From the NCBI RefSeq assembly GCF_947179515.1, contig NC_067483.1, positions 90,309,835-90,373,834 of the forward strand: DNA of 64,000 nt, read 5' to 3'. The DNA is from Apodemus sylvaticus (Eukaryota > Chordata > Mammalia > Rodentia > Muridae). Of this stretch, positions 54,261 through 64,000 are shown piece by piece (position 1 is the first letter of the stretch; each line of letters starts with the position of its first letter). A model generated the notes under the pieces. The model was not told the origin of the DNA and made no database searches. It saw only the letters and a program-made list of their open reading frames with translations. A program made the position numbers and the translations under genes.

Positions 54261-54939
54261 AAAGCAAAGAAAGAAACAAAGACCCGGGCACTTAGTTTTC
54301 CCAGCCCTGAAGTCACCGGGATGAATGGCCTGTGAACACTCAGCCTGCATTCCAGAGGAAGGGCCTGATGAGCTAAAAGGTCTGCGAGCTGAGCTGAGAC
54401 AGTTTCCTTTTTATGCTCATGAATTTCTCATGGATTTCAGCATTTCCTTCACATAGGGAACTGACCTAAGGTCATCTTAGCAGTGTCTGCGGCCCAGTCA
54501 ACAACAGACAGCAAGCTGCTTTCATGTCTCCTGCAGTTGTCAGTATTTTCAAATATCATTTTATTAATCAGATGCCACAGTAGGTCTTACTTGATGTGTT
54601 AATAAAGAGGCACAAATATCCCACATCACAGATCTGAGTATTGTGATCACTGTGTTTCAGTATCATGCTATAATATCATGCATTAGGAAACACTGTTTTG
54701 CATGAGGACTCACGTACTACCAGAGGGACCCATTGCCCAAAAGGCGTAGAACATGTCATCTTGTTGGATAAAAAGGCCCATGCTTGAACTGTCCCATTAA
54801 TGTGGCAAGATCCAGGCCATGGGCCTTGTAATAGGAACAGGGTGTCAGGTAGGTACAGGGCCAATCACAGAAGAGATGTAAGGCCCTTGCCACTTGATGG
54901 CGGCAATAGTATGTGTTGACATCTGTGCCCCTGGCAGGT
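54261..54939. other. Intronic unique stretch
   Basis: Nothing recognised beyond AT-balanced sequence. Confidence 0.4.
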
Positions 54940-55080
54940 ATCTAAGTGCTTTAAGTTCAGCATCTTGCAGGTTCTAACAGCCTTAGGAGGTAGGCACTGG
55001 ACATGAGGTAACCATGCACACCTTACAGACAAGGAACCCAAGGCCTGGAGTGCTCAGTTGACTTGCTCCAAAGCATGCCG
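54940..55080 (+). mobile_element. MIR SINE (old)
   Basis: AAGTGCTTTAAGTTCAGCAT, TAGGAGGTAGGCACTGG, CACACCTTACAGACAAGGAA and CTCAGTTGACTTGCTC follow the MIR core in order. Confidence 0.6.
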
Positions 55081-55734
55081 GTCAACACCGGTTGACTCAG
55101 GATTGAAGGTATGGAATGTTTTCCTCTGCCTCCCCAGGTATGGAAGTATAGCAGGAAGCAGCGCTCAGGGTTGGACCTGGGCCTGGCAGAGCGTGTGTCT
55201 ATTTTTCCTGGCCATGTATGACAGTGTGTGCCTCACAGGGTGGCCAAGATTGTGGGCCTGATCAGAGGGGAGAAGGCTATTTCAGAAGTGCATTTATAAG
55301 CACTAGGCTTCTTTGTCCCAGAAAGTTGGGGCACAAGAATTCTGGGTGCAATCCACAGCATCGAGTCACACGGAGAAGCACAGTCATCTCTTTGAAAACC
55401 TGGGAGAAATAGGTTCAGGAAAATCTTAAAACTGGCATCCCACTGCCCACAGAAGCCACCCAGTGTTATGGATGGTTTCGGATGACGAAGGATCTGTGAG
55501 TGTGACTGTTGTTACATGGAGCTAATTCCAGGACTTAGGGCAGTTACCTGTGGAGGTGATGCACCACTCAAGATGACTGTTCCTAAGCACAAGTATGCTC
55601 CCACCCCCACAAACTACAGGAAACCATTTCCCTCTCAAATTGGTAGAGCTTCTGGGAGCCAGCAGCCATATTTATCAGCTTCCTGTTTGTCTGTTAGGCC
55701 TTGTGCTGTGTGTGTGGTGTTCTAATGGTTTATG
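55081..55734. other. Intronic unique stretch
   Basis: No gene or repeat recognised. Confidence 0.4.
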
Positions 55735-56086
55735 CCACTTACAGAAGACAGTGTATATGCATATGTGTCTCTGTGTATGTGTCTATGTGTATATCTGTGT
55801 GTCTATATGTGTGCCTGTGTCTCTGTGTGGATGTCTGTATGTGTGCCTGTGTCTCTGTGTGGATGTCTGTATGTGTGCCTGTGTCTCTGTGCGGATGTCT
55901 GTGTGTGTGTTGGTGTCTGTGTGTGTTGGTGTCTCTGTGTGTGTTGATATTTTTGTGTGTGTGTTGGGGTCTGTGTGTGTGTTGATATTTGTGTGTGTGT
56001 GTGTGTTAATATTTTTGTGTGTGTGCTGGTGTCTGTGTGTATTGGTGACTGTGTGTGTTGGTGTCTGTTGGCACACACACACACAT
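55735..56086. repeat. TG-rich repeat with 32-bp tandem units
   Basis: Three near-identical 32-bp units (GTGTGCCTGTGTCTCTGTGT + 12) start at 55809, 55841 and 55873. They are followed by GTGTTGGTGTC/GTGTTGATATTT variants. The 175-codon Cys/Val frame across it is an artefact. Confidence 0.93.
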
Positions 56087-56159
56087 CTGGAGAAGAACTT
56101 GGTCATTGTTTCTCAGGCATAATTCCCACACCTTTTGTTTTTAAGACAAGGCCTCTCCT

Positions 56160-56283
56160 GCTCCTGGATCACAAGCACACGCCACTGCCCCTGGCAATTT
56201 TAATGTGGGTTCTGAGAGTTGAACTCAGGTCACGGTGCTTACAAGCGAAGCACTTTCCTAACAGAGCCATCTCCCCATCCCTC
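56160..56283 (-). mobile_element. B3/B4-type SINE fragment
   Basis: GGATCACAAGCACACGCCAC, GTGGGTTCTGAGAGTTGAAC, TCAGGTCACGGTGCTT and ACAGAGCCATCTCCCCATCC fit an inverted SINE 5' part. Confidence 0.5.
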
Positions 56284-57269
56284 AGGAGATGATTATGTCT
56301 CCACCGCCTGTGTCCAGCCAGATGTCCATGGAGACCCAGGAAGCAAAGGGCACAAGCATTGATAATGAGAGCAGCTGCCACATCCCAGTTTGACTCTGGG
56401 AACAGCCCGCACTCACGGTGGCTGCACCAGAATGGCTCATGGGCACGGCACTGCTCACGGACCTTCTAGTTTCCAGCGTCTCTCCTCTGATGATGGCATT
56501 GCAGAAGGACACCCCGGGGGACCTGCTGACTCCCTTAGATATGTGATATTACATTTAGAAGAAGAAATGGAGTTTCCGCCATAATCACAGGAGGCAAGTC
56601 TTTCCAGGCTGAGGAGAGACAAAGGGAATCTGGATGCTCAGGAGACATCCAGTGCAGGCGTCACACCAGCTCCAGGGGACTCCACATGTCTGGTTCCCTA
56701 TGGCTTTGCTGAAGAGAAAACAGGTATGAGAGGAGTGTGACTTGTGTGGCCGAAGCCTCCCCCCTCAGAAGTAGCAGAGCTGGACTGCAGCCCAGACTTC
56801 GTTGCCTTCAGGTCCTTCCTTGCTTTCTTCGCTGTCACCCTCCCAGCGACACTTCAGCCGTGAAAAAGGTCTGAGAATTCCGAGCATGTGACACCTTTGC
56901 TTTTTTTTTTTTTTCAAGTTGAAAATACCAGCACCAATCTCCCTGTTCTTGTTGACAGACAGAAAATGCCGGGTTAAAATTCAGCAAGAGGAAACACCGT
57001 GGGAAGGAAGCTGGCTGAGAGAGCCCTCGTAATCCCAACGAACACTCGGGGAATTCTGGTGGCTCCCCATGCCGGCTGCTGCGCATGTGGGTGTGCTCTG
57101 GGTGGGAACACAAGGAGCTGCTGAGGGTGCTGGGGGCAGGGGTGCTGCCCCAGCCTGGTGGGGCGTCAGGGTTCAGGTTGGCTGTACACTCTGATGTTGT
57201 GCCGGGAAGGCCAAGTGGAAAGAGGCCCATTAACACTTCTCTGTAGCCACAGCCAGGTTGATCTGGAAC
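56284..57269. other. Intronic unique stretch
   Basis: No gene or repeat is recognised. A T run sits at 56901-56914. Confidence 0.4.
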
Positions 57270-57405
57270 GTTTAGTCTTCTGACCCTGTGAGCAACACTG
57301 ATTTAATAATAATAATAACAACAACAATAATAATAATATTATAATGTTTAGTCTCCTGACCCTGTGAGCAACACTGATTTGAGAAGAACAACAACAGTAG
57401 CAAAA
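57270..57405. repeat. 36-bp duplication split by (TAA/CAA)n
   Basis: GTTTAGTCTTCTGACCCTGT (continuing to 57305) recurs at 57346-57381 with one change. Each copy is followed by an AAT/AAC-rich run. The arrangement is directly visible. Confidence 0.93.
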
Positions 57406-57987
57406 CAACAACGCAATTCTTGAAACAGATGGAATCGGAGTTACTAGTGAAGGCCACTTCTCACGGCTTCTTAGGAACTTTCTGAAAAGCTGAGTGAAAT
57501 TTCACAATAAGGCTTCTCCAGAACCAGGTTAAGCCCGAGGTGTGCAGAGACCACTTCTCACTTGGAGGCCCCCTCATTCCTCCCACCGTGGCTAACTATG
57601 CCCCCTACAGGATCGGGCTGATGGTTATCTTCACAAGCCCTCGCCCGTTGATGGATACATCGCTACGCTTTAGATCCTTTCCCTCCCTTCTTTGACCTGC
57701 CAGTAGCTATGCTCTAAGACTGGAGAGATGGAGACGTGTGGGCGGAGGGAGGAAGACCAGCATTCAAATCCTGGCCCTGTGGCCTTAAGTGAGCCCTTGG
57801 AGCCTTGTGTTGCTGTGGGAAACCGAGTGTGTGGCATCCCAGCCAGGCCTTGGATTTATCCTCCCCGGAGTGTGCTGGTGACTTTGCAGAAATGGCCTGG
57901 ATCTGGTGGAAGTCTGCTTGCAAGGAGTCCCAGTGCCACACTGTATCTGTCCCACTTGCCCACCCTCGGTGGGATGATGGGTAGTAT
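57406..57987. other. Intronic unique stretch
   Basis: Nothing recognised. Confidence 0.4.
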
Positions 57988-58272
57988 CATCCACTTGACA
58001 GGCTCTAGAGTCACCTAGGAGACAAGCCTTCGGGAATGTCTGCCGGTGATTTTCTGACCTGTTAAGTTAATTGAGGTGGAAGTGGCCCCTCTAAACATGG
58101 TGGTGTGATTCAGTGGCCTTCGGTGTGGGGCAGGTAAACAGGAGAAAGTGAGCGGACCACCAGCCTTCCTCTCAGCTCTGCTTCCTGACTTGGGGTGCAG
58201 CTCACAGGCCACCTCGGGTTCCCGGACGCCATGGTGGACTGTGTGCCAGAATAAACCCTTGCTCTTTAAAGG
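57988..58272 (+). mobile_element. MaLR (MT-like) LTR
   Basis: GGCTCTAGAGTCACCTAGGA, GACAAGCCTTCGGGAATGTC, TTAAGTTAATTGAGGTGG, GGAGAAAGTGAGCGGACCAC and ATAAACCCTTGCTCTTTA follow the order of a rodent MaLR LTR with its polyadenylation region. Confidence 0.55.
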
Positions 58273-58778
58273 TGCGTTTGGCAGGCATTCCGCCTCAGCA
58301 GTGATAGAGCAAATGCTTGTGGAAACCCTTTAAGCCGTGTTCAAGATGGTAGCTGCAGTGGGCTGGGCGAAGGAGCCAGGCTGTCCTCTCCTTTCTCCCT
58401 GAAGCACCAGCCTGTGCTGTGCAGGCCACTGGATAAATGGAGAGGATAACCCTCCCCTTTCCTGGCTCCCTTTCTGCTTCTCGGTGCTTCGGCACTCGCC
58501 AGACATTTCAGGTTTCTCATCCTCTCCTGTGCCGTCTCTCTGCCACAGCCGCCCATGCTCACCCCGTGCCCTTTCACCCAGGCATGGTTCACAGGACCTA
58601 CCTACCACCTTGAGCCTCTCTCCCCAGGTTGCAGGGTATGAAAAGACCCCTCAGCCCTTCCAAGTCCCCTTCTCTTCCTCTTGCTGTAGAATCATCCCTG
58701 ATTATCCTGAGACCTTTGGAAAAACCTGTCCCTACAGGAGCAGGCTTTCGGGACAGACCGTGCGAGTCTAGCACCCTT

Positions 58779-58817
58779 TCCTATGCAATCAGGTCTTCTA
58801 ATCCTGATTGCATAGGA
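58779..58817. repeat. Perfect 15-bp inverted repeat, 9-nt loop
   Basis: TCCTATGCAATCAGG (58779-58793) and CCTGATTGCATAGGA (58803-58817) are exact reverse complements around TCTTCTAAT. It lies in DNA with no repeat I recognise. Each arm contains ATGCAAT, close to the octamer ATGCAAAT and to CEBP/POU half sites. Confidence 0.95.
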
Positions 58818-60249
58818 TTGGTGGGTCACTTTCAATTGATAGCAAGTTCTTAAAACTCAAGACTCTCTGCCTAAGGCTCAGCCTTCCACAGAACCAGACC
58901 TGTTCCCTCAAGTCTTTTTATTGATGTTTTTAGTAATCACAAAAAGGTGTCAAGTGGATTTTTACCCGGAATTGTAAAAAAGAACATACAGTGGGGTCCA
59001 AGCCCCACGCCCCCTCCCCAGCCACTTTCTCCTATGAATTGAGAACATGAACCACGCTGTGTTCTGGGAGAGAAACTTCTCAGCTGGTGGAGATCTTGCC
59101 AGGTACTCTGCTCAGAGGAAAATTTCTGGAACATTTGTGAACCATCTGCCTTTGAGATCTGTCTGCATCATTTACCTTTTACCTGTCTCCCTGGTCTGGG
59201 AACCATGGCGACGACAACAGCGACAATGACGAAAGTCGACGAAGACGACTACAGCAACATGCTTAAAGCAAGGGGCAGATACGCCCAGCTTCCAGCCCTA
59301 CCAGAATCAGATCCTTAACACGGAGCATTTAGGACTTAGAATATTTCATTCAGTTCCCATCTTCCCGTGTTCTTCACGGGAGGCCGGGTTTAGGAAACTA
59401 TGGAAAGGTTCAGGCATCAGCCTGATGTGGTGAAGCTAAGTGAAGACAGAGCCAGCATCCAATCCTGATCCGGATCCCTGGGCCCATCTGTCCCTGTATG
59501 CCGCACCATCGGTCCCCAAGGCTTATGGTACAGTTATGGCACCAACACTCGGTGTCCATGCTGGCAGCACCTCACACTTCAGACAGCAGCTGGAAAGCTC
59601 TGGTTCTGGCCTCCAGCCTTTACACAGTGCAGCCCAGCACTATGAGCCCTTTGCTCTTTGCACTTTGCCCCTTGCCCCCTACCTAACTCTTCTTACTTGA
59701 TAAGGTCACAGGTTCACTTTAGGAAGTTGCTGTGGTGTATCTCACCAGATGATATTACCATGATCCTAAGGGGAAAATGACCTGGAAATACTTGTCTTTT
59801 ATTTTTCTTTTCCTTCCTCTTATCTGTCCCCTTAGTGGCTCCTGAGTAACACTGTGAATAGAGACAGAGAGATCGAAGTGGTTTTCCTTGAAGCTCTGAA
59901 CAGGGGAGCCCAGCCTCATGGTTTTATTTTTGAGTCCAGACAGAGTCGTTGCCCTTGGACCTCAGTTGACCAATGCAATTCATTTTCAATTGTATTTGGG
60001 TGGCCTTTCTGAATTCTCTAAGTACCTAGGGCTCCCTGTCATGGACCAACACCATGGAGTCATAATTCCAGGTCTCTGGCTGTTGCAGCTTAGATAATAA
60101 GTCTCGGGAAGCTTTATAATTAGCTGAAGTTGATGTGTCTCCGAGGGGATGGGACCAGCCTAGCAACTGGGATTAGAAGCTAGGTGTTCCTTCCCCAGCA
60201 CCAGCCAGTCAAACCCTATCCCACAGAGAGCCCTGCTGAGTGATTTAAT
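58818..60249. other. Intronic stretch with CGA/GAC trinucleotide patch
   Basis: Unique apart from 59203-59262, an interrupted GAC/CGA trinucleotide run rich in CpG (ATGGCGACGACAACAGCGAC). No gene is supported. Confidence 0.45.
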
Positions 60250-61020
60250 ACAACCCCTTTTTATGTGCCCTGCAGAATTGAGCTACATTCACTTCCTAGT
60301 CTATCCTATTTTGCCAGCTAATGAGACAAATTGTGGGTCCCATAAAAAATTAAATAGCAGCTGCTTCATTTTCTTCCTATCGAACTTTGAAATTGCAGGG
60401 ATCTCATTTGCACGCAAGCTCAAGCTATAGATGGCCAGCTCAAGATATAGATGTGGGAGCCGGTAGAGTCCAGGGGTCCTGCATTTGAACCGAAATCATA
60501 CGTTCTTTCAGACTGACTGGGTTAAAATATTTTGAGCAGCCATTCATGAACTGAACCATTAGCCGTGCAAATAGCGGACACGATTGCTGATCATCCTGTG
60601 GGGTGGCTGATTAATAATTCTGTACAGGTGGAGGAGCCAGGACTAATGTCAGAGAGAGGAAATTAGGGAATGAGTGGTGATCCCAGGAAATTAACATAGT
60701 GCCGAATGCCAGGGTGTGGTGTTCCAAACCCTTCCAGCAGGAGGGTGACACAGACAGATACCCTTCGCCAGCCTGATTTTCACCTGCGACCTTTCTGAAC
60801 ATCTTTCTGTTTTGTTTTCGAGCTTTATAATGATAACAGAGCCTGCATCTTGACACCAGGAGAACAGAACTTAATCAAGTGGTTTGGGATTTTTTTTTCT
60901 TTTTCTTTTTCTTTTCTTTTGCAAGGAAAACGTAACAGAAAGAATGTTGAATATATTTGTAAGCAAACAAAAATGTATTTGCAATCTCCCACTCCACCCC
61001 ATCCCTTTGACTTCTTAACT
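60250..61020. promoter_or_regulatory. Candidate conserved non-coding region
   Basis: Largely repeat-free and AT-balanced. Homeodomain/POU-like cores appear at 60318-60330 (CAGCTAATGAGAC), 60396-60420 (TCTCATTTGCACGCAAGC) and 60609-60625 (CTGATTAATAATTCTG). A T/C run at 60890-60915 breaks it. Function is inference; no alignment was possible. Confidence 0.25.
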
Positions 61021-62007
61021 TATTCTCGTAGATGACTGCTCACTGTACCTCCATCAAGGCTGAAGCATAGCTTTTTAACCACGAATCTGGATCTAAATCT
61101 GCAAGTAAAGAGGAGCTGTGCTTCAGTGCCCTTTAGTGGCACGTATTTATTTACTTAGATGTTTAAAAAGAAACTGCCTCACCGCAGCACAGGCTACCCA
61201 AAAGAATGTCTGACGTCATTTTAGCACCCTCTCCCTTTATCAGAACCCCAGGTAGTATTTCAGCCGAGACCACAGCAAGGGCTATTTGTTTAGGGGAACT
61301 TGAGGGGTTTCATCTCCCCATTTCTGATTTATCTCCATCCTCAGCAAACTCCATGGACGGCATGTTTATAACACAGCCTTTAGAAAATTAAGTGGCTTCA
61401 GGTCTCATGCAACGGTTCATTATCAACCCCACCAGAGGGCCGCTCCAATCTCTCTGTGCCATTCCTCTCCAGCCTCCTGGTCCCCGCCCTGCACCGGTTA
61501 TTCTCAGCGTGCAGCTGACCCTTGTGGGGAGGAGGGCCATAAAGCACCGGGCTGCATTCTGAATGTCGCCGTCCCTCTTCAGTAGCTGCAACCCTTCAGA
61601 ATCCTGGGCGGCTCAGGGACAGCGCTGCTCTGAGGCAGGAAGATGATTTAGGAGAGCAACTAAGGGGACATTATGTTATTTGCTGGCGCCTCTGTGGAAT
61701 TTAATACCCTCCAGAGTGGTGCTGGGCCTCTGCTGTACAGCTCTAGAGGATCCTGCTGCTTTGTCATGTTTGGGGTCCTGAAGACTGGTGTGCGTCTTGT
61801 CTGTTGACTTCCATATTTCTTCCCTACCCCCAATTTAACTGTCCTGTGCTCTGGAGTTCACTGAAAAAACAGTGTTTGCTTCTTGGTTATAACTGTTCAT
61901 TGTCGACACTGTGAATGACTCAAAGCAGTATTAGAAAATAGAAAAGTTACCAGTCAGCCTTTACTGTTTCTTATATGTTTTATCTTCTTCCCATATGAAA
62001 ACAAAGA
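61021..62007. other. Intronic unique stretch
   Basis: No repeat or gene recognised. Confidence 0.4.
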
Positions 62008-62262
62008 CCCTAGGCCAGCAAGATGGCTGCATTGGTAAAGGCTTTCTACCAAGGCCGGCCGTCTGATTTCAATCCTTGGGGCCCACATGGTGGAAGGAGA
62101 GAACTGACTCTTACACGCTGTCCTCTGACCTCGACTTGCCTGTCATGGCGCCAGTGTGGGTGTAGGCGTGGGCGTGGGTGTGGGTATGTGTGTGGGTGAC
62201 TCACGTGCTTATGTGTGTGTGTGCAATATTAAATGAATACATAAATATAAAATATATAAACT
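62008..62262 (+). mobile_element. B4/RSINE-type SINE
   Basis: GGCCAGCAAGATGGCTGCAT, GGTAAAGGCTTTCTACCAAG, CAATCCTTGGGGCCCACATG and GTGGAAGGAGAGAACTGACT, then TCCTCTGACCTCGAC, are motifs of this family in order. A GGGTGTG-rich tail and an AT-rich end close the copy. Confidence 0.75.
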
Positions 62263-64000
62263 GAACTAATGTAAAATTTAAAAGTCCTGCTATGTATTGC
62301 TTGAGGGTAGTTAATATATATACAAGAAATTGCCCAGTAGTCATTAACATTTACTGATTAGAAGTTTTTGAAAACCCAGTTAATGGTTTCAGAACCTGTG
62401 TCTCATGAATAGCTCATTAGCTATGTAGCTATGACGATCAGCTCGGTGCCTCTTGGGCAGGTGCTCCCGGGGAGCTGCTGTCGGCTGTCAGACCTACATG
62501 TTTGGGAACCAAGGTGTCAGGACATTTTATACAAGGATTTCCAGTTTTAAGACCAGTAGCAGGGGGTCCACTCTGGGCTGCGGCTCAGTCCCACACCACA
62601 GCTGTTCTGTGGAAGAAGTGCAGCACCAGCTTCCAACACTGGCTCCTACATAGAGCCTGTGGTCACTGGCCCATGTGGTTAAAAGCACTTTCCAGAGATG
62701 TCTACCCTAAGGAGTGGCCTAGCCTTGCAGGCCACAGGACTCGGTGAAAGATCAAATGTGCGATGCTTGAGAATGACCTGCAGTTGGTCACCTGAGGGTC
62801 ACAAGTGAGGTGCACTTGTTAAACCTGGACACACCCCCAAACCATCCCAGGAGCCTGGCCTGTGGCAGAGCTCTGTTTAGTTGATAGGACATTCTATAAG
62901 CCATGGGGGTCACATGCAAGAAACCCAGTCACCCAAGTGTGTCAAAGACAGAATAAGGGTAGCCAGCTCTGCCCTGCACATGGCAGAGCCTGTCCCAGGG
63001 GATTAGTTCCTTAGCAGCCACCTTCTTGTCCCGGAGAATGCTTCAAGCCAGACCCCAAGCATTCCAGAATCTAGATTTGCCTCTCCCTATTAACAGCAAA
63101 CAGCCATATCAAGAATGAAACTTCAGGTAGAGAGACTATGAGAAACCTGGTGTTGCTATTTCTCTCTTTATCACACATGATCCTGCCAGCAAGTTGTGCC
63201 ATGCTCTTCTGGGAAGTCTCAGAACCCCTTACGTTACTGATTCTTATAGCCCCTTCCCCAGTTCTGAACATGCTTCAGGCTCAGGCTGTGGCCCCTGAAT
63301 GGACCCCACACAAGCCCAGCTCACAGTCTGCTGGCTGCTCTCCTACACCCAACTTTCTTCTACTGACAAAGTCTACTAGCATCCATCAGATGGACTGCTC
63401 GGCCTGGGTACAAACAGAGCAAGGAAAGGGGCAGGGTCTGTAGGGGTGGTGTATGCATCTGCCAAGTGGTTGGGGATGGCTTGTGTGCTCTCTTTATTTG
63501 GATTTTTGCCTTGATTGGTTGCATCAAGGCCTGTTTCATTTCCCTCTGTTTTGTTTTGAACGTTTTACTCTGTGGGTGCTTGGGCATAATTTGTCACAAA
63601 GAAGACACACAATTTCTTTTATGTATCAGAAGAATAATACTCTCCATTGGTTTTTTTACAGCCCCCAAAAAAGAGCCACACTCTGATTGTGCCTCTTTGA
63701 ATGACTCCCTCTAGCTGTCCTTACTCAGAAGTCCTTATATGTTCCCTTATTTCCACGTTACTCTTTCAATTACACGGCTGCTGTCTTCCTGGAGAGGGAT
63801 TTGGCAGTGCCTAAAGACGCAGTGCCTTCAGGTCAGAACGCCCACAGTAGTGGTTGGCTTGTCTCATGGAAGCTTGTTCTGCTGTCTCTGGATTGTGAAG
63901 GGCTGCAGATGTTCCTGTGTCGTATTCCTTTCTTCCTCAGAGCTGTGCAACTTTACACGGTCATCTGTACACCTTGTCCGGTTTGTCTTACTTAACAAAG
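62263..64000. other. Intronic unique stretch to window end
   Basis: No repeat or gene is recognised, and no sushi-domain exon is seen before the end of the window. Confidence 0.4.

Noticed and set aside
55595..56122. 175-codon Cys/Val-rich frame
   Set aside because: It reads through the TG-rich 32-bp repeat tract.

Overview
This is nuclear DNA from a murid rodent. The repeat content shows it: B2, B3, B4/B1-ID and ID-type SINEs, MaLR-class LTRs, rodent L1 3' ends and long TG/CA microsatellites. Rat is more likely than mouse, because the L1 3' end at 31735-32035 resembles the rat L1 3' untranslated region as I know it. That species call is an inference. The window is not prokaryotic, so operons, ribosome binding sites and CRISPR arrays do not apply.

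One gene is recognisable: Susd4 (sushi domain containing 4), on the + strand. Its CpG-island promoter and non-coding exon 1 lie at about 7430-8111, ending in a clean GT splice donor at 8112. Its first coding exon carries the ATG at 8751 and ends at 8898 before a consensus donor. That exon encodes the 49-residue N terminus with a glutamine-rich stretch and a hydrophobic signal segment. No sushi-domain exon is found downstream. The remaining 55.1 kb (8899-64000) is therefore read as the 5' part of Susd4 intron 2, and the first 7.4 kb as upstream intergenic DNA.

Upstream region (1-7430): unique DNA with MaLR LTR pieces (227-624, 3973-4300, 4620-4862, 5877-6090), a B3 SINE, CA and TG tracts and a perfect 15-bp hairpin. 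Promoter region (7430-8900): an alternating purine-pyrimidine tract, an inverted CCAAT box, a GC-rich core, a CTCG-repeat leader, an upstream ORF whose stop lies just before the Susd4 ATG, and two competing acceptors for exon 2. Intron 2 (8899-64000): mainly unique DNA broken up by SINEs, LTRs, two L1 3' ends and several minisatellites. The best-ordered minisatellite is a 28-bp array at 37664-37932 with an 84-bp higher-order period. There is also an interstitial telomeric block at 50823-50861. Several repeat-free, AT-balanced stretches look like possible intronic regulatory DNA; the one at 34840-35060 has a consensus MEF2 site.

I found no undescribed multi-gene system. The most useful leads are the 5' leader architecture of Susd4 (upstream ORF, acceptor choice, possible Z-DNA tract), the ordered minisatellites, the telomeric block, two long perfect hairpins and the candidate enhancers. 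Repeat family names come from memory of consensus sequences and were not checked by a masking run.
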